This document shows positions 1 through 10,756 of a DNA stretch of 64,000 nucleotides, piece by piece. Positions within the stretch are counted from its first letter, which is position 1, and each line of letters begins with the position of its first letter. The position numbers and the translations under genes were made by a program. The notes under the pieces were generated by a model that saw only the letters and a program-made list of their open reading frames with translations, did no database searches and had not been told where the DNA came from. Source of the DNA: Bisporella sp. PMI_857 (lineage: Eukaryota; Ascomycota; Leotiomycetes; Helotiales; Helotiaceae); the NCBI GenBank assembly GCA_021307315.1, contig JAJSPD010000104.1, positions 59,993 through 123,992 of the forward strand, in the 5' to 3' direction.

Positions 1-1440
1 TTGAGCTACAAGTGGGGAGATAGTGCAAAGTACATGACTACAACCGGAAATGAAAACCGCCATTATCAAGCAATATCATTGAAACTCCTACCCTGGACTT
101 TTAGGGAGGCCATCTACATCACGCACTGGTTAGGAATTCGCTTCCTTTGGATTGATGCTCTCTGCATAATTCAGGATTCGATCGAAGACGTTCAGCAAGA
201 AATTGCGGTAATGGATGAGATTTATAGGAATTCGACCCTAACTATTTTTGCCGCGGGAGGAGATAATGCAAACTCAGGGCTCTCTGTAGATCGTAACCCT
301 TTTTGGAACAAGCCCTGCGAATTATTCTTGAGAACTACTGCATCTGGTCACTACACCGAAGGTCATGTCACAGTTACGCTCGATCATTTTCAACCAGAAA
401 CTCTCCCACTTTCTGAGCGTGGATGGGTTTTACAAGAAGAAATTCTCTCAAGAAGAGGACTGATCTTTAGCAATACACAACTATCATGGCGATGTTTATG
501 TGCGACCGCATCTGAGAGAGATCCGCAATTTTTTTCATGGCAGCAAAAGTCACAATCAGGGAACCGGTCAATACAAGAACGATATCCTCGGGGCACCGAT
601 GACTTTAACCGGCTGCGATTCTGGCTTCTGAAGAAAAATGCTATGCCAGAGCGTGACGGATTCCCTGGGAAACGTACCAATCAATTCGACGAGTAGTACA
701 ATATGGTCTCTAAATATAGCCTTCGGGCTCTGACGAAACCTTATGACGTGCTGTTCGCAATATCTGGGTTGGCGGCTGCTATGGCCAAGTTGCATAAATG
801 CTCTTACCTATGCGGCTTGTGGAAAGAGGATCTGCAGATCGGGATTGCTTGGTACATCAAAAAGAACGACACGCCAAGACTTACTCCCACCCAACCTCAG
901 GACCCCAGAATCCCCACTTGGCCATGGGTGTCTCAATGGGGAAAGCACATTGGCTTCCGTGACTGGGAAACAAATGCAACTCTCGAGGTTTCTAAAGGGT
1001 TGTCATTTATATCAGCGCGCAACTTGTATCCCACTGATGTACCGAAGCTCTTTACGAGGATGAACAATATAGGTCTCACTGTTTCTGGCCCAGTCAGAAG
1101 GGCGCTTGTGGAAATGAAGAATAGACGCTACTTTTATAGAGTTGATGAAAAAGCCCGATGGGTCGCGTTGGTTAAAGATCCAAAGACCGACAAAGAGCTT
1201 GGACAGATTGCACTTGACAATGATCCAGCGATCACGCCAGTGGATGAAATATTTTGCTTGCTCTGTACTGTACGGTGAAAGTACCATGAATGGCAATTAA
1301 CTTGTCTAGCATTGGTGCCGATGGAGAAGGAGAGAGAGTATCGCCGCGTCGGACTGGCCTTTTTGAGAAATGAGGACTGGTTTGGGCCGTTAGTGCTTCG
1401 TGATCCGAACCAGTTTCTCATGACAGTCACAATGTATTAG
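1..1440 (+). pseudogene. HET-domain (heterokaryon incompatibility) pseudogene, 5' end outside window
   Basis: One reading frame runs from base 1 to a TAG at 1438-1440 and carries HET-domain hallmarks: SYKWG at the start, LGIRFLWIDALCIIQD near residue 45, an EIAVMDEIYRNSTLTI block and a RGWVLQEEILSRR block. HET proteins trigger cell death when incompatible hyphae fuse. The frame is broken twice, by TAG at 694-696 and TGA at 1276-1278, and HET-like sequence continues in the same frame after each stop (YNMVSKYSLRALTKP, then EYRRVGLAFLRNEDWFGP). Both stops are what a C-to-T or G-to-A transition makes from TGG and CGA, the RIP type of change. The first codon in the window is TTG, so the true start lies upstream. 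An intron could remove one stop, but I see no good splice pair at either. Confidence 0.85.
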
Positions 1441-2130
1441 CTCTAGATATACGGTACCTCGACTACCTTAGTGTAACAGCTTATCTATCAGCGCGAAAGT
1501 CTCGCCTGCGAGAGTGAGCGCACCCGCTCCTAGAACCTGCACGATGGAATGCAGAAATCGGTGCCGCTACTGTAAAGTAGTCTTGTAAATTTGAGTTTAT
1601 GCAGAAATGTGGCTAAGCTTAAAATCGATCAGAGTTTCGGATGGAAGCCGCTTTTGCTATCGACTGTACATTATACGGTATAGATTGATGGAACTAGAAC
1701 CAATTTTACTGTAAGGTTAATCCTGTTATATCCCCTAAGATAGAAGTAGTGACTTAGTAAAATACATGGTGTAACAAACACGCACGGTGTCACTCACATT
1801 TTTTTAAGGAGAAAGAGGACGAAGCCGACTTTGCAAGGGGCTGTATAATACATTTCAAGGAGCCAGAATCTGCTCTTAGTCAGCTGGAAGGGTTAGCAAA
1901 GATGTTGGCACGAGCTAGGACTTATATCTCTTATGTGAGCAGAGAAGCTAGCACAGCGATGTTCACCAATATCTACTAATTCTCAGACGGTAATTTATAT
2001 TGTGACACCCTAGAGTTGGGGAAAGAGGCTAATGCACATCACCTAGCCACAATAGTACTAATACGTCTAGAATATGGGGCAAATAAAAAATTATTGAGTG
2101 TTCCGACCTAAAGCCGATTTCGAATTCTAC
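1441..2130. other. Intergenic spacer without recognisable gene
   Basis: No ORF of note. Base composition becomes more AT-rich towards the repeat that begins near 2131. It may be the 3' flank of the HET pseudogene plus further repeat sequence too degraded to align by eye. Confidence 0.6.
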
Positions 2131-3310
2131 TGTAATGAAGTTTTTACTGGGTTTTGGAACTTGCAAAGGCTTTTATGAATTCTTTTATAGAAAAAGCAAA
2201 ATTAGAAAGCTATATGTTGCCTTTCGTAAAATCGTAGTATGTTGCTTTTCTTCTAGATTTATAGACAGTAAGCGGCCGATTGTAAATTTGTGAAAAGCCC
2301 CATTTGACTATTGTTCCTTCATTAAATCAATAAACCAAAAGTTAACACTGTTTGTTTATACTTTTACTTATTTGCCAAAAAAACAAATTCTGACTTTTTA
2401 ACAATGCTTTAGTTGGCAAAATAAAGCTTGAAACTAGTAATTGTAAATTACTAGTAGTTGAGCTTTTTTTTAATAAATGAAATCTTGTTTTTAAAAGTTT
2501 TTGTGCAAGCTGAAATCGACGCTATAAAAAATAAAAAACTGTTTTACAACTCGACCGCAATATATGTCTTATTCGCAAACAACGATTTTTTGTTAACAAT
2601 AATAAAAACAAAAAAGCTATTCTCCAAAGCGGCTGAAAAACAATAAGTTTTTTTCGTATACCGATAAACACTTTATTATAATACTAACGAAAGTATTCCC
2701 AAGTTTTTTACTTTTCGTAAAAACACCAGCAGTTCGAGTACTTTTCACTAACAACGCAAGTAAACTAAGCAACAAGCTATAAAATAAATAAAACTGCTTT
2801 TCCCCCTCCTTTTAAAAAGAAAAAATGTTTCTTTTTCTGAACCCAAAATACATACATTCTTAGCTCCCGACTTTAGTCAGAATTCCACAGCTTACACTTA
2901 TTCTAAACCTTCAACACGCACATCCCAAGCACAGAATTATTACGCGCAGCGCACAAAAGAAATCTATTTCGATCAAACCATGACAATGGCGTCCCAGCCA
3001 GACCAGCGCGCGGCAAAGACGGAAAAACGCCGACAAAAAAGAAGAAAGGAGCGGCGTGGTAAAATCCCAGAAATAAGGTGCCGTTGTGTTAATCCCGATC
3101 GCGAGCACAAGCGAGGGGTGAAGGAGAGACATGCGGCTTTGAACATAGGCCACTCAGGATCTGCTGGCGTGACAAGGTCGAGAGGGTGGTGGTGAGTATG
3201 AGGAGGGGAGGCAGGTAGGGAGATTGTATTATAGTGTGTTTGGTTTTTCTTCTTGCTGGGGAAATATCATCAAAAGATCAAAAGAATAAAAGAGCCTAAA
3301 AAAGAACAAT
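2131..3310 (+). repeat. Dispersed repeat, RIP-damaged copy A (partner at 25851-27020)
   Basis: This stretch aligns end to end, in the same orientation, with 25851-27020. Shared blocks include GACCAGCGCGCGGCAAAGAC near 3001 and 26705, and TTGTATTATAGTGTGTTT near 3224 and 26934. Differences are mainly C-to-T and G-to-A with copy A the T/A-rich partner, most strongly over 2150-2800. A basic 71-aa ORF at 2980-3195 matches the 74-aa ORF of the other copy. No terminal repeat, transposase or reverse transcriptase is visible, so the class is unknown. It could also be a duplicated host segment. Confidence 0.8.
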
Positions 3311-3946
3311 ATAGCGAGGAGCGATTGCGGCTTCTGTATTTCCACACTCTATTCAATTTTTATTTAGCTGTTGCCCAAATGCCTAGGTTTGTGCTAAAAC
3401 AGTTTCGGTTAACTATTCTTTGTCACCCGCTTTGGGGAAGCAGCGTCGCGGCCATCACATCACACCTGAGGCACTAGGTGAAATAAGTTGGTAAATGGGA
3501 GCTGGAGCGATAGAGTCACTAGCGAATCGGCTTCCCCCCCAACCACTTCTTGAAATTAAATTAAGCCACATTTCTGTTGTGTAACATGTATGGCCAAGTT
3601 TTAGAACCAGAGTGGTTCCGATACAGATGGGTGTATTCCACTCATCATGAGGATTCGGACCGTCGCTATATTTAGAATAGACGCCACAGTGTCGAATGGC
3701 TTGCCAGGTTTACCAGATCACTTAGTTCTGCTATGAGTCCACCTGCAGTGAGGCTAACTGTCTGCACTGCGAGGTTTATCTGCCTCGTCGAGGCTGAGCA
3801 AAAGCTAAAAGGGAAGACTGACGTTATCTCGCCGCACAGTATACTTTAATACCGCATCTACGAGAGGGAAACCTGACTCATATATATACTGTTCCGTTGA
3901 TCATAGTTATTTTCATGTCCAAATATCTTGAAATGTTCTTAATGTT
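3311..3946. other. Intergenic region upstream of the 1205-aa gene
   Basis: It holds the presumed promoter and 5' UTR of the gene starting at 3947. A short ORF at 3253-3477 straddles the repeat edge and does not look like a gene. A C-run lies near 3533-3541. Nothing else is recognised. Confidence 0.5.
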
Positions 3947-6900
3947 ATGTCAGTAGGCAAAATTACTGCGGCGCTTGCGTCCGCTACGAACGAAGTGACT
4001 CTTGCAGCTGCAAATCTCAACTTTGATTTTTCTTTAGTTAAGTTGACTCCACCGAAAGAATTTTCTGCGATTGGACTATCACTCTCTCAACGGAGGAGAG
4101 ACGATGCCGAGCATGGTCCTTCGCACATAACTGCTCGAAAACTAGGCGCGCTTTTCGAAGCACTCATACCGTCAACCCCGCACCTCATTCGTCAATATGG
4201 CCTGCGATCTTCGGAAATATCGGCATCTCCTATTATCAACCCTAAAGGCTCAGCAAAAGATGGGTTATTTGCTTCTCAGGTCGGCCTTGATGGCACTGGA
4301 CTGTGGGCAGCTGCAACATCTGGGACCCCAGCGATTAGTGTACATCTACTTGCATGTATGCTGGCTCGTATCTGGAGTGGACCAGAGGCAACATCCATCT
4401 GGGTGCAGATCGTGGAAGATAGGAGAAAGGAGATTGAGAAAACATTGGACAATGATGCGGTGCATTATAAGACCTTGGCAGCTGCTAGACACAATTTCAC
4501 TCGTCAGCAACTTGCTGAGTGGGATGCAAGCGCTCGAGCTTGGCTGTACGAGGCAGATAAGGTACATCAGCGCCAGCAGCAGCAACTTTTACTCATTCTC
4601 AACAACATCGAAGTCGCTGTAAGCCACAAGCCTGATGTTTACAATAATGTCATGTCAACTTGGAAGACTAGTATGGAAACACTGGATACAATCGTTCAAG
4701 GAGTGCCACAACAAGTCCAGAGTGGTGCTGTCCTTCTTGGTCTTTCCGCTTGGCATCTGTATCCAGACATGCACATTATCGGTGACTGCCCAAAGGAGAT
4801 AAAGATGAAGGACTATCTAGTTACTGAAGGCGGTACAATTACTCTGGGACTTCAGCATGATGGCCGACAAGGCCCGAGAGGTGTACATTGGTCTCTCTCT
4901 CTCGCCCACTTAAAGTACTATGGGAAGCCGGTCACGACAACTCGTTCTACAGAGTTCGATTCTTCTCGGATATCCTTTGATGAGCTCTGGACCGTCGGAC
5001 TTGGGAGTCTGTGGAGCATGTGGGGTGCCACCACTTCCACCGAAGACGTTCTGTCTGGAGCGAGGTTCATTGCAACTTTATGGGATACAATCAACCAGGC
5101 TTACCATCAGGACCTTGCCTTCCAGCGATCTTTCAACCCCAAAACATTCGACTGGTTGAAGTCTCTTGCTCAAGCCTCCAGGAACCTCATAGAATCGGAA
5201 GAAGTCGATCACGATACAGCGATAAGACTTTTCGGATTAGGTCAACGTATCGGAGCAAACTTCTTGTCAGGTCAAGACGGTCCCTGTGTTCCTCCAGCAT
5301 TTGGACTGAATTCTATCGAGGCTCTTCTCTCAGTTCTGAGCAATGAAGGGCTTATCATTCTTTTCCGTCAATACCTGGAGGAATTCTACTTGGAACAGCT
5401 TGCGTTTAAATCGGCTATTATTCGATACGTGCAGCCTTTGACTGATCGTGTTTATACAGACAAGACTGCAAAGTCTGAACCGAAGCCTATTCCTGAGACT
5501 TGTCTGCCTGGCCAGAAGAACTACAAAGACATATCTGATGGTACGAAGGATCGCAGCTTGCCCCCAAGCCTTGAACCTGTAGAAGAATTTTTTGACTCGC
5601 CATCTCCAGAAGAAATCAACGAGGCTGGCCAACTCCTACAAGAACACCGTGATAATAGAAATGACTCAAGACCCTCGAAGCGTGTTCAAACCTTCGCATA
5701 TGCTAGTATCCGACAATTTCCGTTAAATTCTAGGAAACGCTCGTATGCAGGAGATCACCTTAAAGGAGAATATATTCGTTGGAAACCGCGTTCGGTTGGA
5801 CAGTATATTGATGCAGAAGGCGAAATTATTAAGGGAACTATTGATACCTCAGAGCTTGGTATGTACTCATTTTACAACTCGAAGGAAGATGAAGTGGTTC
5901 GGAAGCAGAACTGGGATGAGATCCACTCAATAGACAAAGACACGATTATCTGGAAAAGCAATCACGACGAGGAGCCCGTGCTTTATAAGCGTGTACTTGG
6001 TAGTCCACATACTGCAGCTCTTTTTATCCACGAGCACCATACGCTATTACCGCAGTTAAATGGAGAACTCCTCGCCCTCAACTTGCCTTGGAAGAGATTG
6101 GTTACAATTTTCTCGCAAATGGAATATCTCTCTGCAAACTTGTGTCAGGCTTTCAACGACAGCCAGCAGCAAGACGAGGAAGACACCAGCAAACTGCCTC
6201 CGATCTTGAGAACAGATAAAGTCGTGGTTACGGGTAGTGATATGCTCTTGGATCCAATGCCATTACCCGATGAATTTCAGGGTACAAAACCACCTACACA
6301 AGCCGAAAGGCAAACTCAAAATGCTACGATTGAGGAATTTCTTCCGAACCAGGACGATGTAGACGAGATACTGAGTAACAACCCCTCTATACTGGGCTTT
6401 AAGATTCAAGTTGATGGTCCTACAAACTTTCTTACAATCGATCCTTCTACCACAGGACTAGGGTTAGACACTTGGAGGATTCCACCCCCGATTCGGGAGC
6501 TGGATATTTGTCTAGGCTTGAGAGACTATAGTTCTCTTCGAGTTCTTCAGTGTCTTTCGAATATTTACCAACTTCTGCCATACGCTACAGTCCCTTGCAA
6601 GATTGTCCGAACACCCATCTTATCTTATCCATGGGCAAGGTCGGCAAGCTCGCGTCTCAAAGGGTTTCCAATTCACACTTCCTCAACTAACTTCTTCCAT
6701 TTAAATCGCAATGAATCATTTGAGGCGATCGCTTCGTTTGAGACAGGATATACCGATATCATAATATCCGAAGATGTTATGGCACTAGCATGCGGAAATT
6801 CCCTCTATGTGGCAGGCCCTCTCCTCTGTGACCCTTATGAAACACCACACGACCACGAAATCCGACGTATCGTTGGTAACATTGGTAGAGCTGGCATTGC

Positions 6901-7564
6901 TCTGTTTGTTCCTCCTAAAGACATGCAGATAAAAAATGCAAGTGCAGAAGATTGGTCACTAGTCCGCCACGCTTCTTTCGACGGCAAGCCGATGGACAGT
7001 TTCAAAGCAACAACTCTTCACCTTTCGTTCACTGGTTTTGAGACGCCACTCAAGACCGACCGCTTTGGCCACCGAGATGTCGAAATTTTCTATCTAGAGA
7101 CTCTGATATCTTTGCACGATAAAGGCTCATGGATCGCGGATATTGACGTGCTGAAAGCACTTCGAGATCCTGTCTTCCAAAGATTAAACTTCACATCCTG
7201 TAACCACGGTGTACTACCAAACCAAGAAACTAGCCTTATATCTATGGATAATTGGAGCGAAGTTTTGGACAAGCCTAATGGTCACTGTGTTGCTCGGGCA
7301 AATAAGAACTGGCTTGCACGTCTGGCTCTAGTGAGTGTCAATGTTCAAAAAGGGGCAAATACAGTTCTCTTGCCTCAAATACCTTGTTGGGTTTGTATTG
7401 CAGCAAGAACTGGTCGACTTAGACCTCGCCACCGAGGGACAGCAACACGAGGTGATCCTTGGATGACTTTAAGAACTGTATCGGAATGTCACGTGTGCCA
7501 CAGAAACGAGGTTCTTGCTATAAACAACTCTAGGGAGGAGGGCCCTATCACACTTATTTGGTAA
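3947..7564 (+). CDS. Large single-exon protein of unknown function, 1205 aa
   Basis: An uninterrupted ATG-initiated frame of 1205 codons, far too long to be chance. I do not recognise a named domain. The N-terminus is Ala-rich and probably helical (residues 1-40), followed by a QRRRD segment. Residues about 170-260 are helical, with a Gln-rich run near 207-212. Residues about 505-600 are polar and low-complexity. The C-terminus has paired Cys motifs, CWVC near 1145 and CHVCH near 1182, that could bind a metal. There is no signal peptide or clear membrane segment, so it is probably intracellular. The phrase TPPKEF..IG..LS.RRR near residues 34-53 looks like a conserved fungal block of a family known only as hypothetical proteins; that is memory, not a search. 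Confidence 0.85.
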   Translation: MSVGKITAALASATNEVTLAAANLNFDFSLVKLTPPKEFSAIGLSLSQRRRDDAEHGPSHITARKLGALFEALIPSTPHLIRQYGLRSSEISASPIINPKGSAKDGLFASQVGLDGTGLWAAATSGTPAISVHLLACMLARIWSGPEATSIWVQIVEDRRKEIEKTLDNDAVHYKTLAAARHNFTRQQLAEWDASARAWLYEADKVHQRQQQQLLLILNNIEVAVSHKPDVYNNVMSTWKTSMETLDTIVQGVPQQVQSGAVLLGLSAWHLYPDMHIIGDCPKEIKMKDYLVTEGGTITLGLQHDGRQGPRGVHWSLSLAHLKYYGKPVTTTRSTEFDSSRISFDELWTVGLGSLWSMWGATTSTEDVLSGARFIATLWDTINQAYHQDLAFQRSFNPKTFDWLKSLAQASRNLIESEEVDHDTAIRLFGLGQRIGANFLSGQDGPCVPPAFGLNSIEALLSVLSNEGLIILFRQYLEEFYLEQLAFKSAIIRYVQPLTDRVYTDKTAKSEPKPIPETCLPGQKNYKDISDGTKDRSLPPSLEPVEEFFDSPSPEEINEAGQLLQEHRDNRNDSRPSKRVQTFAYASIRQFPLNSRKRSYAGDHLKGEYIRWKPRSVGQYIDAEGEIIKGTIDTSELGMYSFYNSKEDEVVRKQNWDEIHSIDKDTIIWKSNHDEEPVLYKRVLGSPHTAALFIHEHHTLLPQLNGELLALNLPWKRLVTIFSQMEYLSANLCQAFNDSQQQDEEDTSKLPPILRTDKVVVTGSDMLLDPMPLPDEFQGTKPPTQAERQTQNATIEEFLPNQDDVDEILSNNPSILGFKIQVDGPTNFLTIDPSTTGLGLDTWRIPPPIRELDICLGLRDYSSLRVLQCLSNIYQLLPYATVPCKIVRTPILSYPWARSASSRLKGFPIHTSSTNFFHLNRNESFEAIASFETGYTDIIISEDVMALACGNSLYVAGPLLCDPYETPHDHEIRRIVGNIGRAGIALFVPPKDMQIKNASAEDWSLVRHASFDGKPMDSFKATTLHLSFTGFETPLKTDRFGHRDVEIFYLETLISLHDKGSWIADIDVLKALRDPVFQRLNFTSCNHGVLPNQETSLISMDNWSEVLDKPNGHCVARANKNWLARLALVSVNVQKGANTVLLPQIPCWVCIAARTGRLRPRHRGTATRGDPWMTLRTVSECHVCHRNEVLAINNSREEGPITLIW

Positions 7565-7810
7565 CTTTGATAGCTGAAACTTGTAGATAAGAGGTGGTAT
7601 ACTTAAACTTCTACAGCAGCAGCTCCGTCTAGCTGTGAGATTTTCGGTAGCCATTGTCCAGTTCTCAAGAACTTGGAAAGACGCATCCAGAGGATCAGTG
7701 CTGGTCCTGGAAGTGCTTGTTGATACATGCTGATTGTAAGTAGCCTTTATATTAGTAATATAGCGATGTTGGCTACAATCGGCGAGCTTGGGCAATTGAA
7801 ATTTTATCGT

Positions 7811-8767
7811 CTATTCCCTCAGCTGCTGGCGAAATCCTTGGCTGATTAAAGAATTTGTGGATGACTCCAAGCCAGAATAAGACTCGCCGCGCTCTGCGAT
7901 ATATGTCAGCCATGAGCTGCACTTGCTGGCTCTTCTCTTCATGATAATCCTGCTGTGAGGTGTTCCTGCTTGGGCATCTTCTGCTGGAGTCAGCAGTGTT
8001 TCGGAGCAGGTAGCTCTTTGAATTAAGCAAAAGAAAGAAACATAACGTATAACACCGATGGCGGGCAGCCTCAAAAACGACTAAAACGACTACCAAGAGA
8101 AGCAGTGTACTCACTTGGCGAGAATCGGTCCAGCGCTTTGATCTCATAGATCTCAACACAGCCGAAGGCATACTCCAATTCATAAATCTAATGATCAATA
8201 ATCAGTATCCCCAGGGAGCTCAGTATCATGATCCAAAGTGCTATCAAGATGAATACTCACACTCTGTTTCCACATTGGAGAGCGTGTCCAGCCAGATACT
8301 CAATATCAATTGACGCAGTGCCTATGCTCCATGCAAGCTCGCTTTGCCGTCTGCTTTCTGTCATCATGTACCTGCGCAACTTCTTCTCCTCAACCGCCTC
8401 TCCTTTATATGTTACTATCGAGGACTTCCCATATTGTGCACGGGTCTTAAGAGTTTTGGTAATGGCGGCTTTTTTCTTATTCGGGACGGCTTTCGTCACC
8501 CCCCAAATACCAAATTGGCGTTTATATTGGTTCTCGCTATAATTGGCAGCAAAATTAGCCTCCCATCACAAGGTGCATAGCGTTTTGTGGTGTGCGAAGA
8601 ACTGACGAAGCGTAAAATTTGTAGTCTGCCTTCATGATTTCTACAATCTCTTTTGCTTTCTTATTTTCTTTGACGTATAATCGAGTCATAACACTTCTCA
8701 AGATCTCCCATCTCTCCGCATACGGTGCGTCCAATTGTGAAGCGGGAATTTGTGGGAGACCATCCAT
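7811..8767 (-). CDS. Clr5-domain protein, multi-exon model
   Basis: The start codon is at 8767. Exon 1 (8607-8767) encodes ERWEILRSVMTRLYVKENKK and a KEIVEIMKADYKFYAS block; exon 2 (8263-8536) continues ENQYKRQFGIWGVTKA. Joined over a 70-bp intron, these form a Clr5 domain, a fungal N-terminal domain seen on TPR, ankyrin and regulatory proteins. A third exon (8115-8187, reading YELEYAFGCVEIYEIKALD) after a 75-bp intron is likely. The last exon (about 8013 down to 7811) is the only open continuation but has no recognised homology and overlaps a HET fragment in another frame. The first two exons are firm; the 3' half is uncertain and the gene may be truncated. Confidence 0.55.
7865..7980 (-). 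pseudogene. HET-domain fragment
   Basis: On the minus strand the frame reads QQDYHEEKSQQVQLMADIYR followed by RARRVLFWLG, which matches the HET-domain core (CINQ..., EK..QVQ.M..IYR.A..V..WLG). Only about 38 residues are recognisable. The rest of a HET domain is missing on both sides, so this is a relic. It lies in a different frame from the proposed last exon of the overlapping Clr5 gene. Confidence 0.65.
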
Positions 8768-9207
8768 ATTGAATTAGAATTGAGCACCTGCGAAGTAGGG
8801 AATCAAAATCGAAGTGATTGGGCCTTTCTTTAATACAGCAAGGAAGGAGCTGTGAAAGGCTCACCTTTAGATGCCTGAAACGAGGCAAAATTTCGCCCAA
8901 ACTGGGCGTCGACACACCGTGATGAGGCATAGACGCCAGTTGGGATGCGAAGGAAAACAAAAGTCATTTAACCAATTATATCGTCCGAGACGGAATAGAT
9001 CAAGGTTTCGCGTGGCCCGATCCCGGGAAAGGAGAATAAAGTTCACTCGGCAGGCTTGTGTCGCCAAGAATAGGCCAAAGCCTGAACAACACGATGTCCT
9101 GCATGAACAAAGGTATTCTATCCAATAAGGAGACCGCCATATTCAACTTGATGGAAAGTACCGCATAGTGCAGGTACTCCAGATTCTTGGGACTAATTGA
9201 ACAAATG
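8768..9207. other. Intergenic region, upstream of Clr5 gene
   Basis: It presumably contains the Clr5-gene promoter. Short ORFs here (8871-9128 plus, 8867-9067 minus) lack recognisable content. Confidence 0.4.
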
Positions 9208-9510
9208 TCATCTGTCCAATGATGGCTGTTCCAGGAAATCCGCTACGACTTCCACAAACGCCATGCAAACTGCCTGCCGGTAATACTCTTGAACAAAAGG
9301 GATTTGACGAATAAGAAGGAGCTTTGTGTCTGTGTCATGGATATGGAAACATTTCTTTTCTCGAATTCCCCTGTCGGGACCCACTTCGTGGTCGTCACTA
9401 GAGGACCGGTGAATAGCTCGGGCTTGAGTTTTCCACGTAAAGCGAAGGACATCACATTCCTCCATGATTGATTCAAGGTATTTCTACACTTCTTGAACAT
9501 ATTGCTGCAT
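9208..9510 (-). pseudogene. Possible decayed ORF of unknown family
   Basis: From an ATG at 9510 the frame reads MQQYVQEV, a TAG at about 9484-9486, then KYLESIMEECDVLRF and a further open stretch to 9208 including FVQEYYRQAVCMAFVEVVAD. The single stop could derive from CAG or TGG by a RIP-like transition. The open part is amphipathic and protein-like, but no family is recognised, and it could be a chance ORF. Confidence 0.25.
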
Positions 9511-9959
9511 GCGCCTAATAGAACACAAAATGTAAACAAAGCATTCTACCCAGTTAGTAGGGCTCATACGGATCCGTGATTTTCAGATTAGCACTAGCTG
9601 ATGGTTTGCTAATCCTTTCCCGGGTCAAAGAGAACAAAATTGAACTGAACCCCGTCACACGTGTCTCTTGTTACAGAATTTTAGTAGGTGGATGTGTATC
9701 TTTGCTTTTTTTATCCTCCTGTCAGATCGTTGTAATGCTACCAAAGGTGTGAGCAGATCCTCCAAGCGGGCTATGCCCCAAGTGCGAAGGTTCTCGGCTC
9801 TATGCCTATATAATAGCCACCCACACTCTACCTGAAGTCCACTTTGGCTCGAGTCACTACTCTTTAACCTCGAAACTCGAAAACCGCATCAAACCACTTC
9901 CGAATATCTCAAGACAACAAGTAATAGTCAGCAAACTCCAAGTTCCATTCTTCTTCTTG
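9511..9959 (+). promoter_or_regulatory. Promoter region with TATA box for the 179-aa gene
   Basis: CTATATAAT at 9806-9814 is a good TATA box about 145 bp before the proposed ATG at 9960. The stretch between is C/T/A-rich (CACTACTCTTTAACCTCG and similar), as in fungal 5' UTRs. Confidence 0.5.
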
Positions 9960-10547
9960 ATGTCTGCCAAATACGCTACCAGGTTGGCACGGTCCCATGA
10001 GTATCTCATTTAATAGCTCAGGAAGATAGCTGACCCCACGTATTGTAGACAAATTAGCGCTCCTGAGTCTAAAAGCGTCTCAGATTCTCCTATGCCCCCC
10101 TCTTCTCACTCTTCTACTACACATCGTCTGATACATACTTGCTCTTCAATGGAAGTGGGTTACTATGCCACACAGAAGTCAACCTCTGATAAGCTCTCAA
10201 CCACAACCAAGGAGATAGAGGAGTCAGCATATCAGGCCCAACCAAGTCTTGCGGCAGGAGACCTTTATCAATCTCCCCATCACAACGTTGATGATAGCAT
10301 TCGCTACGTAGGGAGCTGGACGTCTCCGTCTGAAACACCACAACAGTATCAACACTCGACATCTCCCTGTCAGTTTCATGTCTCCATGAAGAATAATACT
10401 ACCATGACTGAGCATTACCACTCACCAATTGAAAATTGGCTCGCGGAAGATGTAAGAGATGAAGGCTCATTATCACTGCAGAAAGGAGTTCAGTTACATG
10501 GGCAATGCACATGCAGTGTGTACTTTGATGGCATACAAGAAGCCTAA
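9960..10547 (+). CDS. Small Ser/Thr/His-rich protein of unknown function, 179 aa, two exons
   Basis: Exon 1 (9960-10000) starts MSAKYATRLARSHE. A 48-bp intron at 10001-10048 has GTATCT at its 5' end, a GCTGAC branch-like motif and TTGTAG at its 3' end. Splicing joins it in frame to the ORF ending at 10547, giving about 179 residues. The protein is hydrophilic and rich in Ser, Thr, Gln and His, with a CTCSVYF motif near the C-terminus. No signal peptide, membrane helix or known domain is visible. The good TATA box and a coherent intron argue for a real gene; orphan status cannot be tested here. The ORF could also be read from an internal ATG at 10092 (151 aa). Confidence 0.5.
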
Positions 10548-10756
10548 ATGGTAAACATATAGATAGATGCCGTGGGGCAGACTTTTTCCTGGAGACCGTT
10601 GAACACGTTGTGGTGTCGAGGGGATTGTTTTCAGAATGGAGAAGACTCGGAGTTCTGGTTGTTTGATTCAGTTTAGAGTGCTTGGTTGTTTGGTTGTTCA
10701 ACTTGAAATAATAGGTCAAAGATCGCGGATAAAATTATACACAATTTCAATGCTGC

